64,000 nucleotides of DNA from Pseudoclavibacter sp. AY1F1 (GTDB taxonomy: Bacteria; Actinomycetota; Actinomycetes; Actinomycetales; Microbacteriaceae). The notes beneath the pieces are model-generated. The model did no database searches, was not told the DNA's origin, and saw nothing but the letters and a program-made list of their open reading frames with translations. The translations under genes and the position numbers were made by a program. The stretch spans positions 1 through 64,000 of the forward strand of contig NZ_PSTQ01000011.1 in NCBI RefSeq assembly GCF_002931075.1. Reading direction: 5' to 3'. Of the stretch, positions 1 to 7,998 are shown piece by piece (within the stretch, counting starts at the first letter, position 1; each line of letters begins with the position of its first letter).

Positions 1-30
1 CTTCTCGCATCGCCGCCCGCGAAGCAACCA

Positions 31-90
31 ACGCTGCCCGGCGTTTCCCCCTCTGCGAGCTGTCGCAGAGGGGGAAACGCCGGGCAGCGT
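31..90. repeat. Perfect 28-bp inverted repeat (palindromic element copy 1)
   Basis: The two 28-nt arms (31-58 and 63-90) are exact reverse complements around a 4-nt loop, with the core GCTGCCCGGCGTTTCCCCC. The same core recurs in altered form at 210-262, 483-540 and 62415-62472, so it looks like a dispersed palindromic repeat rather than a simple terminator. No T-rich tract follows on either strand. Confidence 0.85.
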
Positions 91-209
91 TTGGGGGTGA
101 GGTCGCTGGGGTGGATGCGCGGGGCCAGGGCGCAGAGGTTGGCTCGGCCGTGCTCGTCTCAGTGGGGCAGAGCAGGGGCAGGTTCGTTCCGACCACCCGC
201 GTCACCATC

Positions 210-262
210 GCTGCCAGTCAAGCGGCCATTCCTAGGCGCTGTGAGTGGCACATTGGCTGGCA
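210..262. repeat. Diverged palindromic element copy 2
   Basis: The left arm begins GCTGCCAGTCAAGCGGCCA and the right arm is TGGCACATTGGCTGGCA. The arms pair imperfectly, and the copy is followed by a GTTGGGGTGG tail like the GTTTGGGGGTGAG tail of copy 1. A right-half copy (CATTGGCTGGCA) lies at about 292-303. Confidence 0.5.
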
Positions 263-482
263 CCGTTGGGGTGGAAGCAGCGGGAAGTGCGCATTGGCTG
301 GCAGTGGTCGGGGGTGGAAGCGCGAGGGTCAGCACGAGGCAGGGCGGGCAGGGCAGGCCGGGCGAGGCAGGGCAGGCAGGGCAGGGCAGGCCGGCCGGCT
401 GGCTGGCAGCGCGCGGGCGCATGCTCGGCGCGGCCCAAGCGCATCCACTCGCCCAGGTGTGCTCGCCCCCCGCCCCCGCCAT

Positions 483-540
483 CGCTGCCCGTCAATTGTC
501 CCTCTGGCACCGCTTGCAGAGGCGAAACGCCGGGCAGCGT
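483..540. repeat. Palindromic element copy 3
   Basis: The right arm (CAGAGGCGAAACGCCGGGCAGCG) nearly repeats the right arm of copy 1, and the left arm (CGCTGCCCGTCAATTG) has diverged. It is followed by TTCGGGGTGAG, again resembling the flank of copy 1. With copies 1 and 2 this makes a cluster of three within 550 bp of gene-free DNA. Confidence 0.6.
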
Positions 541-555
541 TCGGGGTGAGACGGC

Positions 556-640
556 GCGCAGGGAACAGAGGCGCGCGGGGAGCAGAGGCGGGCGGGGAAG
601 AGAGGCGGGCGGGGAGCAGAGGCGGGCAGGGAGCAAAAAC
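556..640. repeat. Five tandem 17-bp repeats
   Basis: The 17-bp unit with consensus GGGCGGGGAGCAGAGGC is repeated five times (556-572, 573-589, 590-606, 607-623, 624-640). The repeat runs straight into the GGGCGGGGAGGC arm of the livF terminator at 639-683, as if the array grew from the terminator arm. The rest of 91-555 is GGCAGG-type low-complexity DNA without a believable gene. Confidence 0.8.
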
Positions 641-683
641 GGGCGGGGAGGCTCCAGCGTCTGCTGGAGGCCTCCCCGCCCGT
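639..683 (-). terminator. Rho-independent terminator of the liv operon
   Basis: On the minus strand this folds into a stem of about 20 bp (ACGGGCGGGGAGGC with its complement, extended by GCTGGA/TCCAGC, one bulged base, 4-nt loop). It is followed by five T residues. It lies 35 bp past the livF stop codon and would end the minus-strand liv transcript. Confidence 0.85.
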
Positions 684-717
684 CTGCTTCTCTGCGGTGA
701 GCGGTGGATGCTCGCGG

Positions 718-1542
718 CTAGTGGGCCGCGTCGCCGTCCTTCGCCTGCTCGCCGTCCTTCGCCTGCTCGTCCGCGGCGAGGGTGCCGAGGTAGAGCGCGA
801 TGACCTTCGGGTCGTTGAGCAGTTCGCGGCCGGTTCCCGTGTACGCGTCCTTGCCCTGGTCGAGCACGTAGGCGCGGTCGCAGATCTGCAGGCAGCGGCG
901 CGCGTTCTGCTCGACCATGATCACGGAGACGCCGGCGCGGTTGATCTGGCGCACGCGCAGGAACGTCTCGTCCTGACGCACTGGCGAGAGGCCCGCCGAG
1001 GGTTCGTCGAGCAGCAGCACCGACGGGTCCATCATGAGGGCCCGCGCCATGGCGACCATCTGCCGCTCACCGCCGGACAGCGAGCTGGCGCGCTGCTTGC
1101 GGCGCTTCCCCAGCTCGGGGAAGAGGTCGGCGACGAACTCGAAACGCTCGTTGAAGACCTTCGGGCGCAGGAAGAGCCCCATCTCGAGGTTCTCCTCGAT
1201 CGTGAGCGATGGGAAGACGTTGTTGTTCTGCGGGACGAGTCCGACGCCCTTGGCGACGAGCTTGTCGGCGCGTAGGCCCGTGATGTCCTCGCCCTTCAGA
1301 ATGACGCTGCCGCCACGGATCTTGATCTGGCCGAAGATCGCCTTCAGCACGGTTGACTTGCCGGCGCCGTTCGGCCCGATGATGCCGATGAGCTCCCCCG
1401 GGTAGGCGTCGATCGAGCATCCGTTGAGGATGTTCACGCCTGGCAGGTAGCCGCCGACGAGGTCGATGGTGGACAGCACTGCGTCGCCCCGTGGCGCGGT
1501 CGCTGTCGGTGCAGCGGATGCGGTGGGCTGCGTCTCGCTCAT
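718..1542 (-). CDS. livF: Branched-chain amino-acid type ABC transporter ATPase (LivF-like)
   Basis: This 274-aa ABC ATPase energises a HAAT-family (branched-chain amino acid or related amide) importer at the membrane. The Walker A motif GPNGAGKST is at about residue 57, the signature LSGGERQMV is central, and Walker B reads VLLLDEPSAGLSP. An N-terminal Ala/Thr-rich stretch of about 20 residues precedes the ABC fold. The start overlaps the livG stop by 4 bp (ATGA), so translation is coupled. It is the last gene of livH-M-G-F, ahead of a strong terminator. The family also serves urea and short amides, so the substrate is not certain. Confidence 0.9.
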   Translation of the reverse strand: MSETQPTASAAPTATAPRGDAVLSTIDLVGGYLPGVNILNGCSIDAYPGELIGIIGPNGAGKSTVLKAIFGQIKIRGGSVILKGEDITGLRADKLVAKGVGLVPQNNNVFPSLTIEENLEMGLFLRPKVFNERFEFVADLFPELGKRRKQRASSLSGGERQMVAMARALMMDPSVLLLDEPSAGLSPVRQDETFLRVRQINRAGVSVIMVEQNARRCLQICDRAYVLDQGKDAYTGTGRELLNDPKVIALYLGTLAADEQAKDGEQAKDGDAAH

Positions 1543-2576
1543 TTGCCGTCACTCTCCTTCGTCTCAGTCGCCGTCTCGGTCGCCGTCTCGCGCTGCGCCT
1601 CGACCAGCTCCTCGGCGATCGTGGTGGTTCCGAGCACCTCGGCCTCATATTCGGCCGCAGCTTCCACGCCCTCTTCCTCCGCGATGCGCTCGACTTCCAG
1701 CTCCTGGATGTCGAGGTCGCCGAGGTCCTGGTCGTGGTGGGCGCCCAGGTACGCGTCGATGACGGCCTGGTCCTTCATGACCGTCTCGGGCGGGCCCTCT
1801 GCGACGATCTGACCCTCGGCCATGACGACCACCCAGTCGGAGATGTTCGTGACCATGTGCATGTCGTGCTCGACGAAGAGCACGGTCGTGCCGTCGTTCT
1901 TGAGCTCCTTGACGTGGCCGAGCAGCGACTGCACGAGGGCTGGGTTGACGCCGGCCATGGGCTCGTCGAGCATGATGAGCTTCGGGCTGCTCATGAGGGC
2001 GCGCGCCATCTCGAGCAGCTTGCGCTGTCCGCCGGAAAGCGACGCCGCGTAGTCTTCACGCTTCGCGTCGAGCTTGAAGCGAGCGAGGAGCTCGTCTGCC
2101 TTCGCCGTGATCTCCGTCTCGCGCTCGCGCCACAGCGGCTTGAAGAGCGCGCGCAGCATGCCCTCGCCGCCCTGCTGGTCGGCGCCGAGCAGCATGTTGT
2201 CGAGCACCGTCATGCGGCCGAGCGACTTCGTGAGCTGGAAGGTGCGGACCATGCCGGAGCGCGCCACCTTGAAGGCGGGCACGTTGGCGAGCGAGGTGCC
2301 GTCGAACGACCAGGTGCCTGTGTTCGGCTTGTCGAAGCCGGTCAGCAGGTTGAACATGGTCGTCTTACCTGCACCGTTCGGACCGATGAGCGCGGTGATC
2401 TTGCCGCGCGGGATCTCGAGGTGCTGCACATCCACTGCCGTGTTGCCGCCGAACTGGCGGGTGACGCCGTCGGCGATGACGATCGGGTCGACCTTCTTGC
2501 AGCCCGGACCGACGTTGCCGTCGACGAACTCGTGGGTGGGGAGGATGCCCGTTGTTGGGCTCGTCTGCTCAGGCAC
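1539..2576 (-). CDS. livG: Branched-chain amino-acid type ABC transporter ATPase (LivG-like) with acidic tail
   Basis: This 345-aa second ATPase of the importer has Walker A GPNGAGKTTM, signature SLSGGQRKLLE and Walker B IMLDEPMAGV. The LivG core normally ends near residue 270. Here about 65 extra residues follow, very rich in Glu, Ala and Thr, ending in repeats of the TATET type, with no recognisable domain. The tail is clean open frame and not a fusion to livF, whose start overlaps the stop of this gene. The start overlaps livM by 8 bp. The tail could be a disordered regulatory or protein-contact region, which is inference. Confidence 0.9.
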   Translation of the reverse strand: MPEQTSPTTGILPTHEFVDGNVGPGCKKVDPIVIADGVTRQFGGNTAVDVQHLEIPRGKITALIGPNGAGKTTMFNLLTGFDKPNTGTWSFDGTSLANVPAFKVARSGMVRTFQLTKSLGRMTVLDNMLLGADQQGGEGMLRALFKPLWRERETEITAKADELLARFKLDAKREDYAASLSGGQRKLLEMARALMSSPKLIMLDEPMAGVNPALVQSLLGHVKELKNDGTTVLFVEHDMHMVTNISDWVVVMAEGQIVAEGPPETVMKDQAVIDAYLGAHHDQDLGDLDIQELEVERIAEEEGVEAAAEYEAEVLGTTTIAEELVEAQRETATETATETKESDGK

Positions 2577-3549
2577 TGAAGCTCAGCTCCTTCTTGTTTC
2601 CGAAGATGCCCTGGGGTCTGAAGACCACCAGCAGCATGAGCGCGATTCCGACGAGGATGAAACGGAGCTGGGCGCCCTGCGTCATGGAGAGGAAGGTGAT
2701 CGCCCCGGATTCGATGAGTCCGTTGATCACGCCCTGCGTGAGGGAGAGGACCACCCAGAAGATCATGGCGCCCACGATGGGGCCGAAGATCGTCGCGGCT
2801 CCACCGAGGAGCATGATCGTCCAGATGAAGAACGTGAGGCCCGTCGTGTAGTTGGCGGGCTGCACGGCTCTCGGCAGGATGAAGATGATGCCGGCCAGCG
2901 AGCCGAGGAGACCTCCCGTGATGAGGGCCTGCATCTTGTAGGCGAAGACGTTCTTGCCGAGGCTGCGCACGGCGTCCTCGTCCTCACGGATGCCGCGGAC
3001 GACGCGACCCCACGGGCTGCGCATGAGGGCCCACACGAGGAGCGTCGCGAGGAGGACGATGCCCCAGCCGACGATGCGAGTCCACCAGTCGTACGCGTTG
3101 TACGTGAATGGACCGAAGCCGTAGGTGCCGTCCGGGATCGGGTTGATCGCCGCGAAGGTGCCCTTGAAGCCGTTGAGGCCGTTGGCGGCACCCGTGACCG
3201 AGGTGAGGCCAGTCGTCGTCACGATGTACCGGAGGATCTCGGCGGAGGCGATCGTCACGATGGCCAGGTAGTCCGCTCGCAGCCGCAGTGTCGGGACACC
3301 CAGGATGAACGAGAAGATCACGGAGACCACGATGACGCACAGCACGGCGGCCCAGAGCGGCCAGCCGAGGCTGATCGTCGGGATCGCGAACGCGTACGCG
3401 CCGATCAGCATGTACGCGGCCTGACCGAAGTTGAGGAGGCCGGTGTAGCCGAAGTGGATTCCGAGGCCGATCGCGGCGAGCGCGTAGGCAGCGGTGGTGG
3501 GGCTGAGGAGCTCGCCGACGGCGTTGCTCAGGATGTTTGACCAGTCCAT
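2569..3549 (-). CDS. livM: Branched-chain amino-acid type ABC transporter permease (LivM-like)
   Basis: A 326-aa integral membrane protein with about nine hydrophobic segments forms one half of the transport channel. The N-terminal GYTGLLNFGQAAYMLIGAY region and the cytoplasmic loop SPWGRVVRGIREDEDAVRSL (the ATPase-contacting EAA-like loop) are characteristic of LivM. The C-terminus FRPQGIFGNKKELSF is the usual family ending. It lies 9 bp from livH and overlaps livG, in one operon. The ATG at 3549 is the natural start. Confidence 0.92.
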   Translation of the reverse strand: MDWSNILSNAVGELLSPTTAAYALAAIGLGIHFGYTGLLNFGQAAYMLIGAYAFAIPTISLGWPLWAAVLCVIVVSVIFSFILGVPTLRLRADYLAIVTIASAEILRYIVTTTGLTSVTGAANGLNGFKGTFAAINPIPDGTYGFGPFTYNAYDWWTRIVGWGIVLLATLLVWALMRSPWGRVVRGIREDEDAVRSLGKNVFAYKMQALITGGLLGSLAGIIFILPRAVQPANYTTGLTFFIWTIMLLGGAATIFGPIVGAMIFWVVLSLTQGVINGLIESGAITFLSMTQGAQLRFILVGIALMLLVVFRPQGIFGNKKELSFSA

Positions 3550-3558
3550 GTTCGTCTC

Positions 3559-4917
3559 CTAGCCGACTCGCTCGCGGCGGCCGAGAATGCCCTGGGGCCT
3601 GACGAGCAGGACCAGGATGAGGATGAGGAGCGCCGCCGCGTACTTGAGGTCGGCGGGGATGAAGAGGGTCGAGAGCTCGACGAAGATGCCGACGACGAGC
3701 GATCCGACGAGCGCGCCGTACGCGGAGCCGAGGCCACCGAGGGTGACGGCGGCGAACATCAGCAGCAGCACCTGGAAGCCCATGTCCCACGACGACTGGC
3801 GGTACAGGGCGAGCATGACACCGGCGAGGGCGGCGAGGCCACCTGCCGTGGTCCAGACGATGCGGATGATGCGGTCGACGTTGATACCGGATGCGCTCGC
3901 GAGCGACGGGTTGTCGGAGACCGCGCGGGTGGCCTTGCCCACTCGGGTGCGGGTCAGGAAGAGCCCGACGAGCACGAGGGTGACGATTGAGATGCCCATG
4001 CTCAGCAGCGAGCCGGTCGTGATGCGCACGGGGCCGAACTCGACGGCACCGCTGAGTCCCACAGAGCTCATCGGGAGGATCGCACCCCCGAAGAACAGCT
4101 GGTAGATGTAGCGCAGCGCGAGACCGAGGCCGATGCTCACGATCATGGCGGGCACGAGGCGCACACCGCGCTTGCGCAGCGGCTTCCAGAGCGCCGCATC
4201 CTGGACCCACCCGAAGGCGGCGCCGAGGATGACGACGATGATGAGCGCCACGAAGATGTTGAGGCCCATGACGACGGCGAAGAGCCAGGCCATGAGGCCA
4301 CCGAACGTGACCAGCTCGCCATGCGAGAAGTTGTTCAGCCCGGTCGTGCCGAAGATCAGTGTGATGCCGATCGCGCCGAGCGCGATGAGCAGGCCGAAGT
4401 TGAGCCCCGCGACGAGGCGCTCGATGAGCTGCGAGCCGAAGTTGCTGCTCTGCCTCGTGTCCTCGCCGAGCGCGAAGAGGCGACCGACGTTGGTCGTCGA
4501 CCACTCGTCCTCGGTGACCTCCGCGGTCGCGCCGTCCTCGTTTCGGAGGTCGATGCCGTCTGGCAGCGTCTCCGTGTCGAGGGTCACGGTGTAGTTGCCC
4601 GGGCCGGGGACCGGGACGCGCCAACGGCCGTCTTCACCCGACTCCACCGTCTCGGTGTATCCGTCGCCTTCGACGGTGAGGGAGACACCCTCGACGGGTT
4701 CACCCTCGAAGTTGAGGATGCCGCTGATCGAGTACGCCGACTCTTCTGGTGGCTCAGCCTCCGCGTGTGCGGGGCCGGCCATCGCGAAGACGCCGAGGAA
4801 CGCGAAGAGCGCCATGGCGAGCGCCGCGAGCATTCGGTGCGTGTGGGTGAGCCGGGAACGCCGCGTGGTCGCTGAGCGCGATCCTGCTGGCGGAAGCGGA
4901 CTGAGAAGAAGGGGCAC
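3559..4917 (-). CDS. livH: LivH-like permease with secreted N-terminal beta-domain
   Basis: A 452-aa protein is read from a GTG at 4917, chosen because GGAGGT lies 5 nt upstream. A longer frame to 5007 exists but has no ribosome site. Residues about 29-55 form a signal-peptide-like segment ending AMAGPAHAEA. Residues about 62-145 resemble a carboxypeptidase-regulatory/Ig-like fold (ISGILNFEGEPVEGVSLTVEG, a WRVPVPGPGNYTVTL strand). A typical LivH permease follows (FGTTGLNNFSHGELVTFGG, ending RPQGILGRRERVG). Usual LivH is about 290-310 aa, so the outward-facing domain is an addition that could take part in substrate delivery or wall contact. It is first in the operon, and no substrate-binding protein gene is nearby. 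Confidence 0.85.
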   Translation of the reverse strand: MPLLLSPLPPAGSRSATTRRSRLTHTHRMLAALAMALFAFLGVFAMAGPAHAEAEPPEESAYSISGILNFEGEPVEGVSLTVEGDGYTETVESGEDGRWRVPVPGPGNYTVTLDTETLPDGIDLRNEDGATAEVTEDEWSTTNVGRLFALGEDTRQSSNFGSQLIERLVAGLNFGLLIALGAIGITLIFGTTGLNNFSHGELVTFGGLMAWLFAVVMGLNIFVALIIVVILGAAFGWVQDAALWKPLRKRGVRLVPAMIVSIGLGLALRYIYQLFFGGAILPMSSVGLSGAVEFGPVRITTGSLLSMGISIVTLVLVGLFLTRTRVGKATRAVSDNPSLASASGINVDRIIRIVWTTAGGLAALAGVMLALYRQSSWDMGFQVLLLMFAAVTLGGLGSAYGALVGSLVVGIFVELSTLFIPADLKYAAALLILILVLLVRPQGILGRRERVG

Positions 4918-5177
4918 GGAGTACCTCCAGTGCGAGTCGGGCTGGGCACGACGACTGAACGAGATTCTGGAACTGCTATTTCTGCAAGCGAGGAGAGGAT
5001 TCGCCACTCTGCGAATCTACGGATGGTTTGTATCGGCAATGTTTCACTGCCGCTACACACGATAGCGGTGCTGGGATGGCTCTGCGCGCAGCAGGCAGCC
5101 CAGATGCGCAATTTTGTTCTGCGTCACCACAAATCTGAAGGCTCGGTGCGGTCCAGTGTGCCGCCGCAAACAAGATC
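4918..5177 (-). promoter_or_regulatory. Leader and promoter region of the liv operon
   Basis: A 260-bp gap between trhO and livH, both on the minus strand. It must hold the liv promoter, but I cannot name convincing -35/-10 boxes. The clear element is the ribosome site GGAGGT (complement of 4923-4928) before the GTG start. It is less GC-rich than its surroundings. Confidence 0.4.
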
Positions 5178-6110
5178 TCAGTTTGTGAAGACGAGTTTCT
5201 CCTCCGGCGTGTCACCAACCGGAAGGTGACGCACGCAGAAGAGCTCGCGCTCTCCGCAGCTCTCGCAGGCTACGAAGCGTTCACGACAGGACGCGTCGCT
5301 GCAGTTCTGGGTGCGGTGCGTTGGCGCCTTGCACTCGCGGCAGCGTCCGAGCTTCTCCGTGTTCGGGCCGAACTCGAGGTGCTCGCGCGCATCGAAGACG
5401 GCGAGCGAGCCCTGCCAGAGTCCCTCGTCACCGAACTGCTCGGCGTAGCGGACGATGCCCCCGTCGAGCTGGTACACCTCGGTGAACCCCCGCTTGAGCA
5501 TGAGGGCCGACAGGACCTCGCACCGTACACCGCCCGTGCAGTACGTCACGATGGGTTTTGACTTGAGCTCGTCGTACTTACCCGACTCGAGCTCGGCGAT
5601 GAAATCGCGGGTTGTCCCCGTTTCGGGCACGATAGCCCCCTCGAAGCGACCGATCTCCGCCTCGATCGCGTTGCGTCCGTCGAAGAAGACGACGTCGTCC
5701 CGCGATTCGACAAGCGAGTGCAGCTCGTCTGGGGCGAGGTGGGTGCCGCCACCGACCACGCCGCTGGTGTCGACCTCGAGCTCGCCTGGCGCCCCGAAAC
5801 TCACGATTTCGTCGCGCACCTTCACGCTGAGGCGCGGGAAGTCAAGTGTCAGGCCGTGCTCGTCGAGGCCCGTGCCTTCCGACCACTTGTAGTCGGCGTC
5901 CTTGAACGCCGCGTACTCGCGGGTGCTGCGGACGTAGCGCTTGAGCGCGTTGAGTTCACCGCCGAGGGTGCCGTTGATGCCGTCCTTCGAGATCAGGATG
6001 CGCCCACGAAGCCCCAGCGACGCCGCGAGGTCGCGCTGCCAGAGGCGGATCGCCTCCGGGTCGGCGAGGGGCGCGAAGGCGTAGTAGAGCACGATCTTGG
6101 GGACAGCCAT
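5178..6110 (-). CDS. trhO: tRNA uridine-34 hydroxylase, rhodanese-type (TrhO/YceA)
   Basis: This 310-aa cytosolic enzyme family hydroxylates U34 of tRNA (ho5U), a wobble modification. The N-terminal ferredoxin-like part contains [13 protein letters not shown]. The central rhodanese domain has the active-site loop YCTGGVRCE at about residues 185-195, with the catalytic Cys present. The C-terminal zinc-finger-like block contains Cys pairs CREC, CSDASC, CESC and a final C before VRHLP. Length and domain order match TrhO. It is probably a single gene, with the liv operon 260 bp downstream and divergent alkA upstream. Confidence 0.93.
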   Translation of the reverse strand: MAVPKIVLYYAFAPLADPEAIRLWQRDLAASLGLRGRILISKDGINGTLGGELNALKRYVRSTREYAAFKDADYKWSEGTGLDEHGLTLDFPRLSVKVRDEIVSFGAPGELEVDTSGVVGGGTHLAPDELHSLVESRDDVVFFDGRNAIEAEIGRFEGAIVPETGTTRDFIAELESGKYDELKSKPIVTYCTGGVRCEVLSALMLKRGFTEVYQLDGGIVRYAEQFGDEGLWQGSLAVFDAREHLEFGPNTEKLGRCRECKAPTHRTQNCSDASCRERFVACESCGERELFCVRHLPVGDTPEEKLVFTN

Positions 6111-6188
6111 GGTCTCGATTTTAGGTGAGCGGGTGTCTCCCCGAAGTTCGAGCGGCCGAATGTCCGTGGTCCTGCGTACCCTTGCCGC

Positions 6189-7121
6189 ATGCCAGATCGG
6201 GTCATGACGCTCTATCGGCCGGCACTGCCGGTCGATGTGCTGCAGACCCTACGGCCCCTCATGCGGGGCAGGCGTGACCCGACGTGCTGGGTGCATCCGG
6301 CGTCGAGGGATGTGTGGCGCACCTCGCACGCGCTCGCAGGAGGCGCGACGACTGTGTTCCGTCAGGCGAGGGAAGGCATCCGCATCGTGTCGTGGGGCGA
6401 GGCTGCCGAGATCGCGGTCGATGAGGCGCCCGCCCTGCTCGGCTGCGACGATGACTGGAGTGAGCTCTGCCTTGACGCCCTGCCAGAGCTGGCGGATGTG
6501 CGGCGCCGCAACGAGGGGCTCCGGCTCCCGAAGACGGGCGCGGTCTTCGAGGCGCTGAGCGCCGCCATCATCGAGCAGAAGATCACGGGCATTGAGGCCC
6601 ATCGGGCATGGGACATCCTGCACCGCGACTATGCCGACGCGGCCCCGGGGCCAGCAGGCCTCGTGCCGCGCCATCTTCGGCTGCCGCTTACGCCCGAGCA
6701 GTGGCGTCGCATCCCCAGCTGGGACTGGCACCGGGCAGGGGTTGACCACTCCCGGACGGGCACGGTCATCCGCTCGGCAACAGTCGCCTCAGCGCTGGAG
6801 CGCACGAGCAGCCTGCCGACCGGGTCGGAGGAGCCGCTCCGCCGACTCCGCTCGATCGTCGGCGTCGGCGTGTGGACGGCCAACGAGACGGTTCAACGCT
6901 CGCACGGCGACCCGGATGCGCCGAGCTTCAGCGACTACCACATCCCGAACATGGTGGGGTGGGCGCTCGCGGGCTGCGACGTCGACGACGACGGCATGCG
7001 GGAGCTGCTCGAGCCGTGGCGGGGCCACCGCGAGCGGGTAGTTCGCCTCATCAAGCTCGCCGGCAACCCGCGCCCCAAGCACGGCGCGCGCATGACCGTG
7101 CAGGACCATCGCTTTCACTGA
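6189..7121 (+). CDS. DNA-3-methyladenine glycosylase II-like protein (AlkA/HhH-GPD)
   Basis: A 310-aa HhH-GPD superfamily base-excision glycosylase, probably removing alkylated purines. The helix-hairpin-helix is [15 protein letters not shown] at about residues 225-240. The catalytic Asp is expected in SFSDYHIPN about 20 residues later, where Asp is present. The [13 protein letters not shown] segment matches the family substrate-pocket helix. The gene is divergent from trhO with 78 bp between. The sequence is AlkA-like but without the N-terminal Ada part. The substrate range cannot be read from sequence. Confidence 0.85.
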   Translation: MPDRVMTLYRPALPVDVLQTLRPLMRGRRDPTCWVHPASRDVWRTSHALAGGATTVFRQAREGIRIVSWGEAAEIAVDEAPALLGCDDDWSELCLDALPELADVRRRNEGLRLPKTGAVFEALSAAIIEQKITGIEAHRAWDILHRDYADAAPGPAGLVPRHLRLPLTPEQWRRIPSWDWHRAGVDHSRTGTVIRSATVASALERTSSLPTGSEEPLRRLRSIVGVGVWTANETVQRSHGDPDAPSFSDYHIPNMVGWALAGCDVDDDGMRELLEPWRGHRERVVRLIKLAGNPRPKHGARMTVQDHRFH

Positions 7122-7122
7122 T

Positions 7123-7192
7123 CTCACGCTGTTGCTCTCACGCTGTTGCTCTGACGCTGTTGCTCTGACGCTGTTGCTCTGACGCTGTTGCT
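7123..7192. repeat. Five tandem 14-bp repeats
   Basis: Units CTSACGCTGTTGCT are repeated five times exactly (7123-7136 to 7179-7192), starting one base after the glycosylase stop codon. The first two copies have C at the third position and the last three have G. No coding role is seen. Confidence 0.9.
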
Positions 7193-7270
7193 CTGAGCGA
7201 GCGGGGGCACAGGCGGGGCACCTGTCGGCGTGCCGTTCGCCCACGGCTGACGCGGTTTTCAGCAAACTTT

Positions 7271-7297
7271 CTGGCACTCGTGAAGGTCGAGTGCTAA
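7271..7297 (+). promoter_or_regulatory. CIRCE operator (HrcA site)
   Basis: CTGGCACTC-N9-GAGTGCTAA matches the CIRCE consensus TTAGCACTC-N9-GAGTGCTAA with two mismatches in the left arm and the exact spacing. It sits about 90 bp before the Hsp20 start and is the expected binding site of the HrcA heat-shock repressor. Confidence 0.85.
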
Positions 7298-7313
7298 TTT
7301 TTTGGTCAAGGAA

Positions 7314-7334
7314 GTTGACAACAGTCGACTCAAG
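7314..7334 (+). promoter_or_regulatory. HAIR-like element (HspR site), imperfect
   Basis: GTTGACA-N7-ACTCAAG compares with the HAIR consensus CTTGAGT-N7-ACTCAAG. The right half is exact and the left half is weak. TTGACA at 7315-7320 could also be a -35 box. Lying 17 bp after CIRCE, it suggests dual HrcA/HspR control. Confidence 0.5.
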
Positions 7335-7387
7335 TTCACCGCAGTCGCTCACCATCGTGAGCGTGCGTACAAGGAAGGGAAAACGAC

Positions 7388-7828
7388 ATGGCACGCGTCT
7401 TCGATCCGTTCCAGGAGATGGAACGACTTTTCCAGGGAGCACCGAACAGCCCGCGTTCGATGCCCATCGACCTCTACCGTGAGGCCGACCACTACATCCT
7501 CACCGCCGACCTGCCGGGCATCGACCCCAGCTCGATCGACGTCGACCTCGACGGCCAGCAGCTCACGATCCGCGCCGAGCGCAGCACCGTGAACGCCGAG
7601 GGTGCCAAGTGGCTCGTGCGTGAGCGCAACGGTGGCAGCTACCTCCGCCAGTTCACGCTCGGCCAGGGGCTCGACACCGAGCGCATCGCCGCGAGCTACG
7701 AGCATGGCGTGCTCACCGTGACGGTTCCCGTTAGCGAGCGCGCGAAGCCGCGCAAGATCGAGGTCGAGACTGGAACGAAGGTCGAGACAGTCGAGACAGT
7801 CGAGACGGTCGAGGCGCTGCAGGCCTAG
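7388..7828 (+). CDS. Small heat shock protein, Hsp20/alpha-crystallin family
   Basis: A 146-aa holdase chaperone that keeps unfolding proteins soluble. The alpha-crystallin domain spans about residues 25-125 (IDLYREADHYILTADLPGID to YEHGVLTVTVPV), including the conserved GVLTV motif. The C-terminus has a short degenerate repeat, VETVETVETVEALQA, in place of the usual IXI tail. AAGGGAAAACG ahead of the ATG is the ribosome site. CIRCE and HAIR-like operators upstream point to heat-shock induction through HrcA and possibly HspR. Confidence 0.95.
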   Translation: MARVFDPFQEMERLFQGAPNSPRSMPIDLYREADHYILTADLPGIDPSSIDVDLDGQQLTIRAERSTVNAEGAKWLVRERNGGSYLRQFTLGQGLDTERIAASYEHGVLTVTVPVSERAKPRKIEVETGTKVETVETVETVEALQA

Positions 7829-7916
7829 CCTGGCTGTCCGGCGTGACCGGCCGCAGCTCGACCTGAACACGGCGGGGGCGAGCTGGCCCGAGCTGGCCCG
7901 AGCCCGACTGATCTGA

Positions 7917-7950
7917 GAAGAGGGCGGTGCGAATTCGCACCGCCCTCTTC
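7917..7950. terminator. Bidirectional terminator between hsp20 and xylB
   Basis: This is an exact 34-bp palindrome (GAAGAGGGCGGTGCGAA and its complement) between two converging genes, 88 bp after hsp20 and 48 bp after the end of xylB on the other strand. Flanking A/T-rich bases are few (GAAG/CTTC), so termination may rely on the stem. Confidence 0.75.
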
Positions 7951-7998
7951 GCTGCCCGGAGGCGAGAGGCAGACGGGCTCGAGCCTTCAGGCCGTCCT

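Noticed and set aside
111-803. Long Arg/Gly/Ala-rich open frames in the first 800 bp
   Set aside because: They follow GC-rich repeats in all frames, have no ribosome site or domain, and run into the livF 3' end and its terminator.
7123-7192. CRISPR-like repeat array
   Set aside because: The 14-bp units are directly adjacent with no spacers, so this is a simple tandem repeat.
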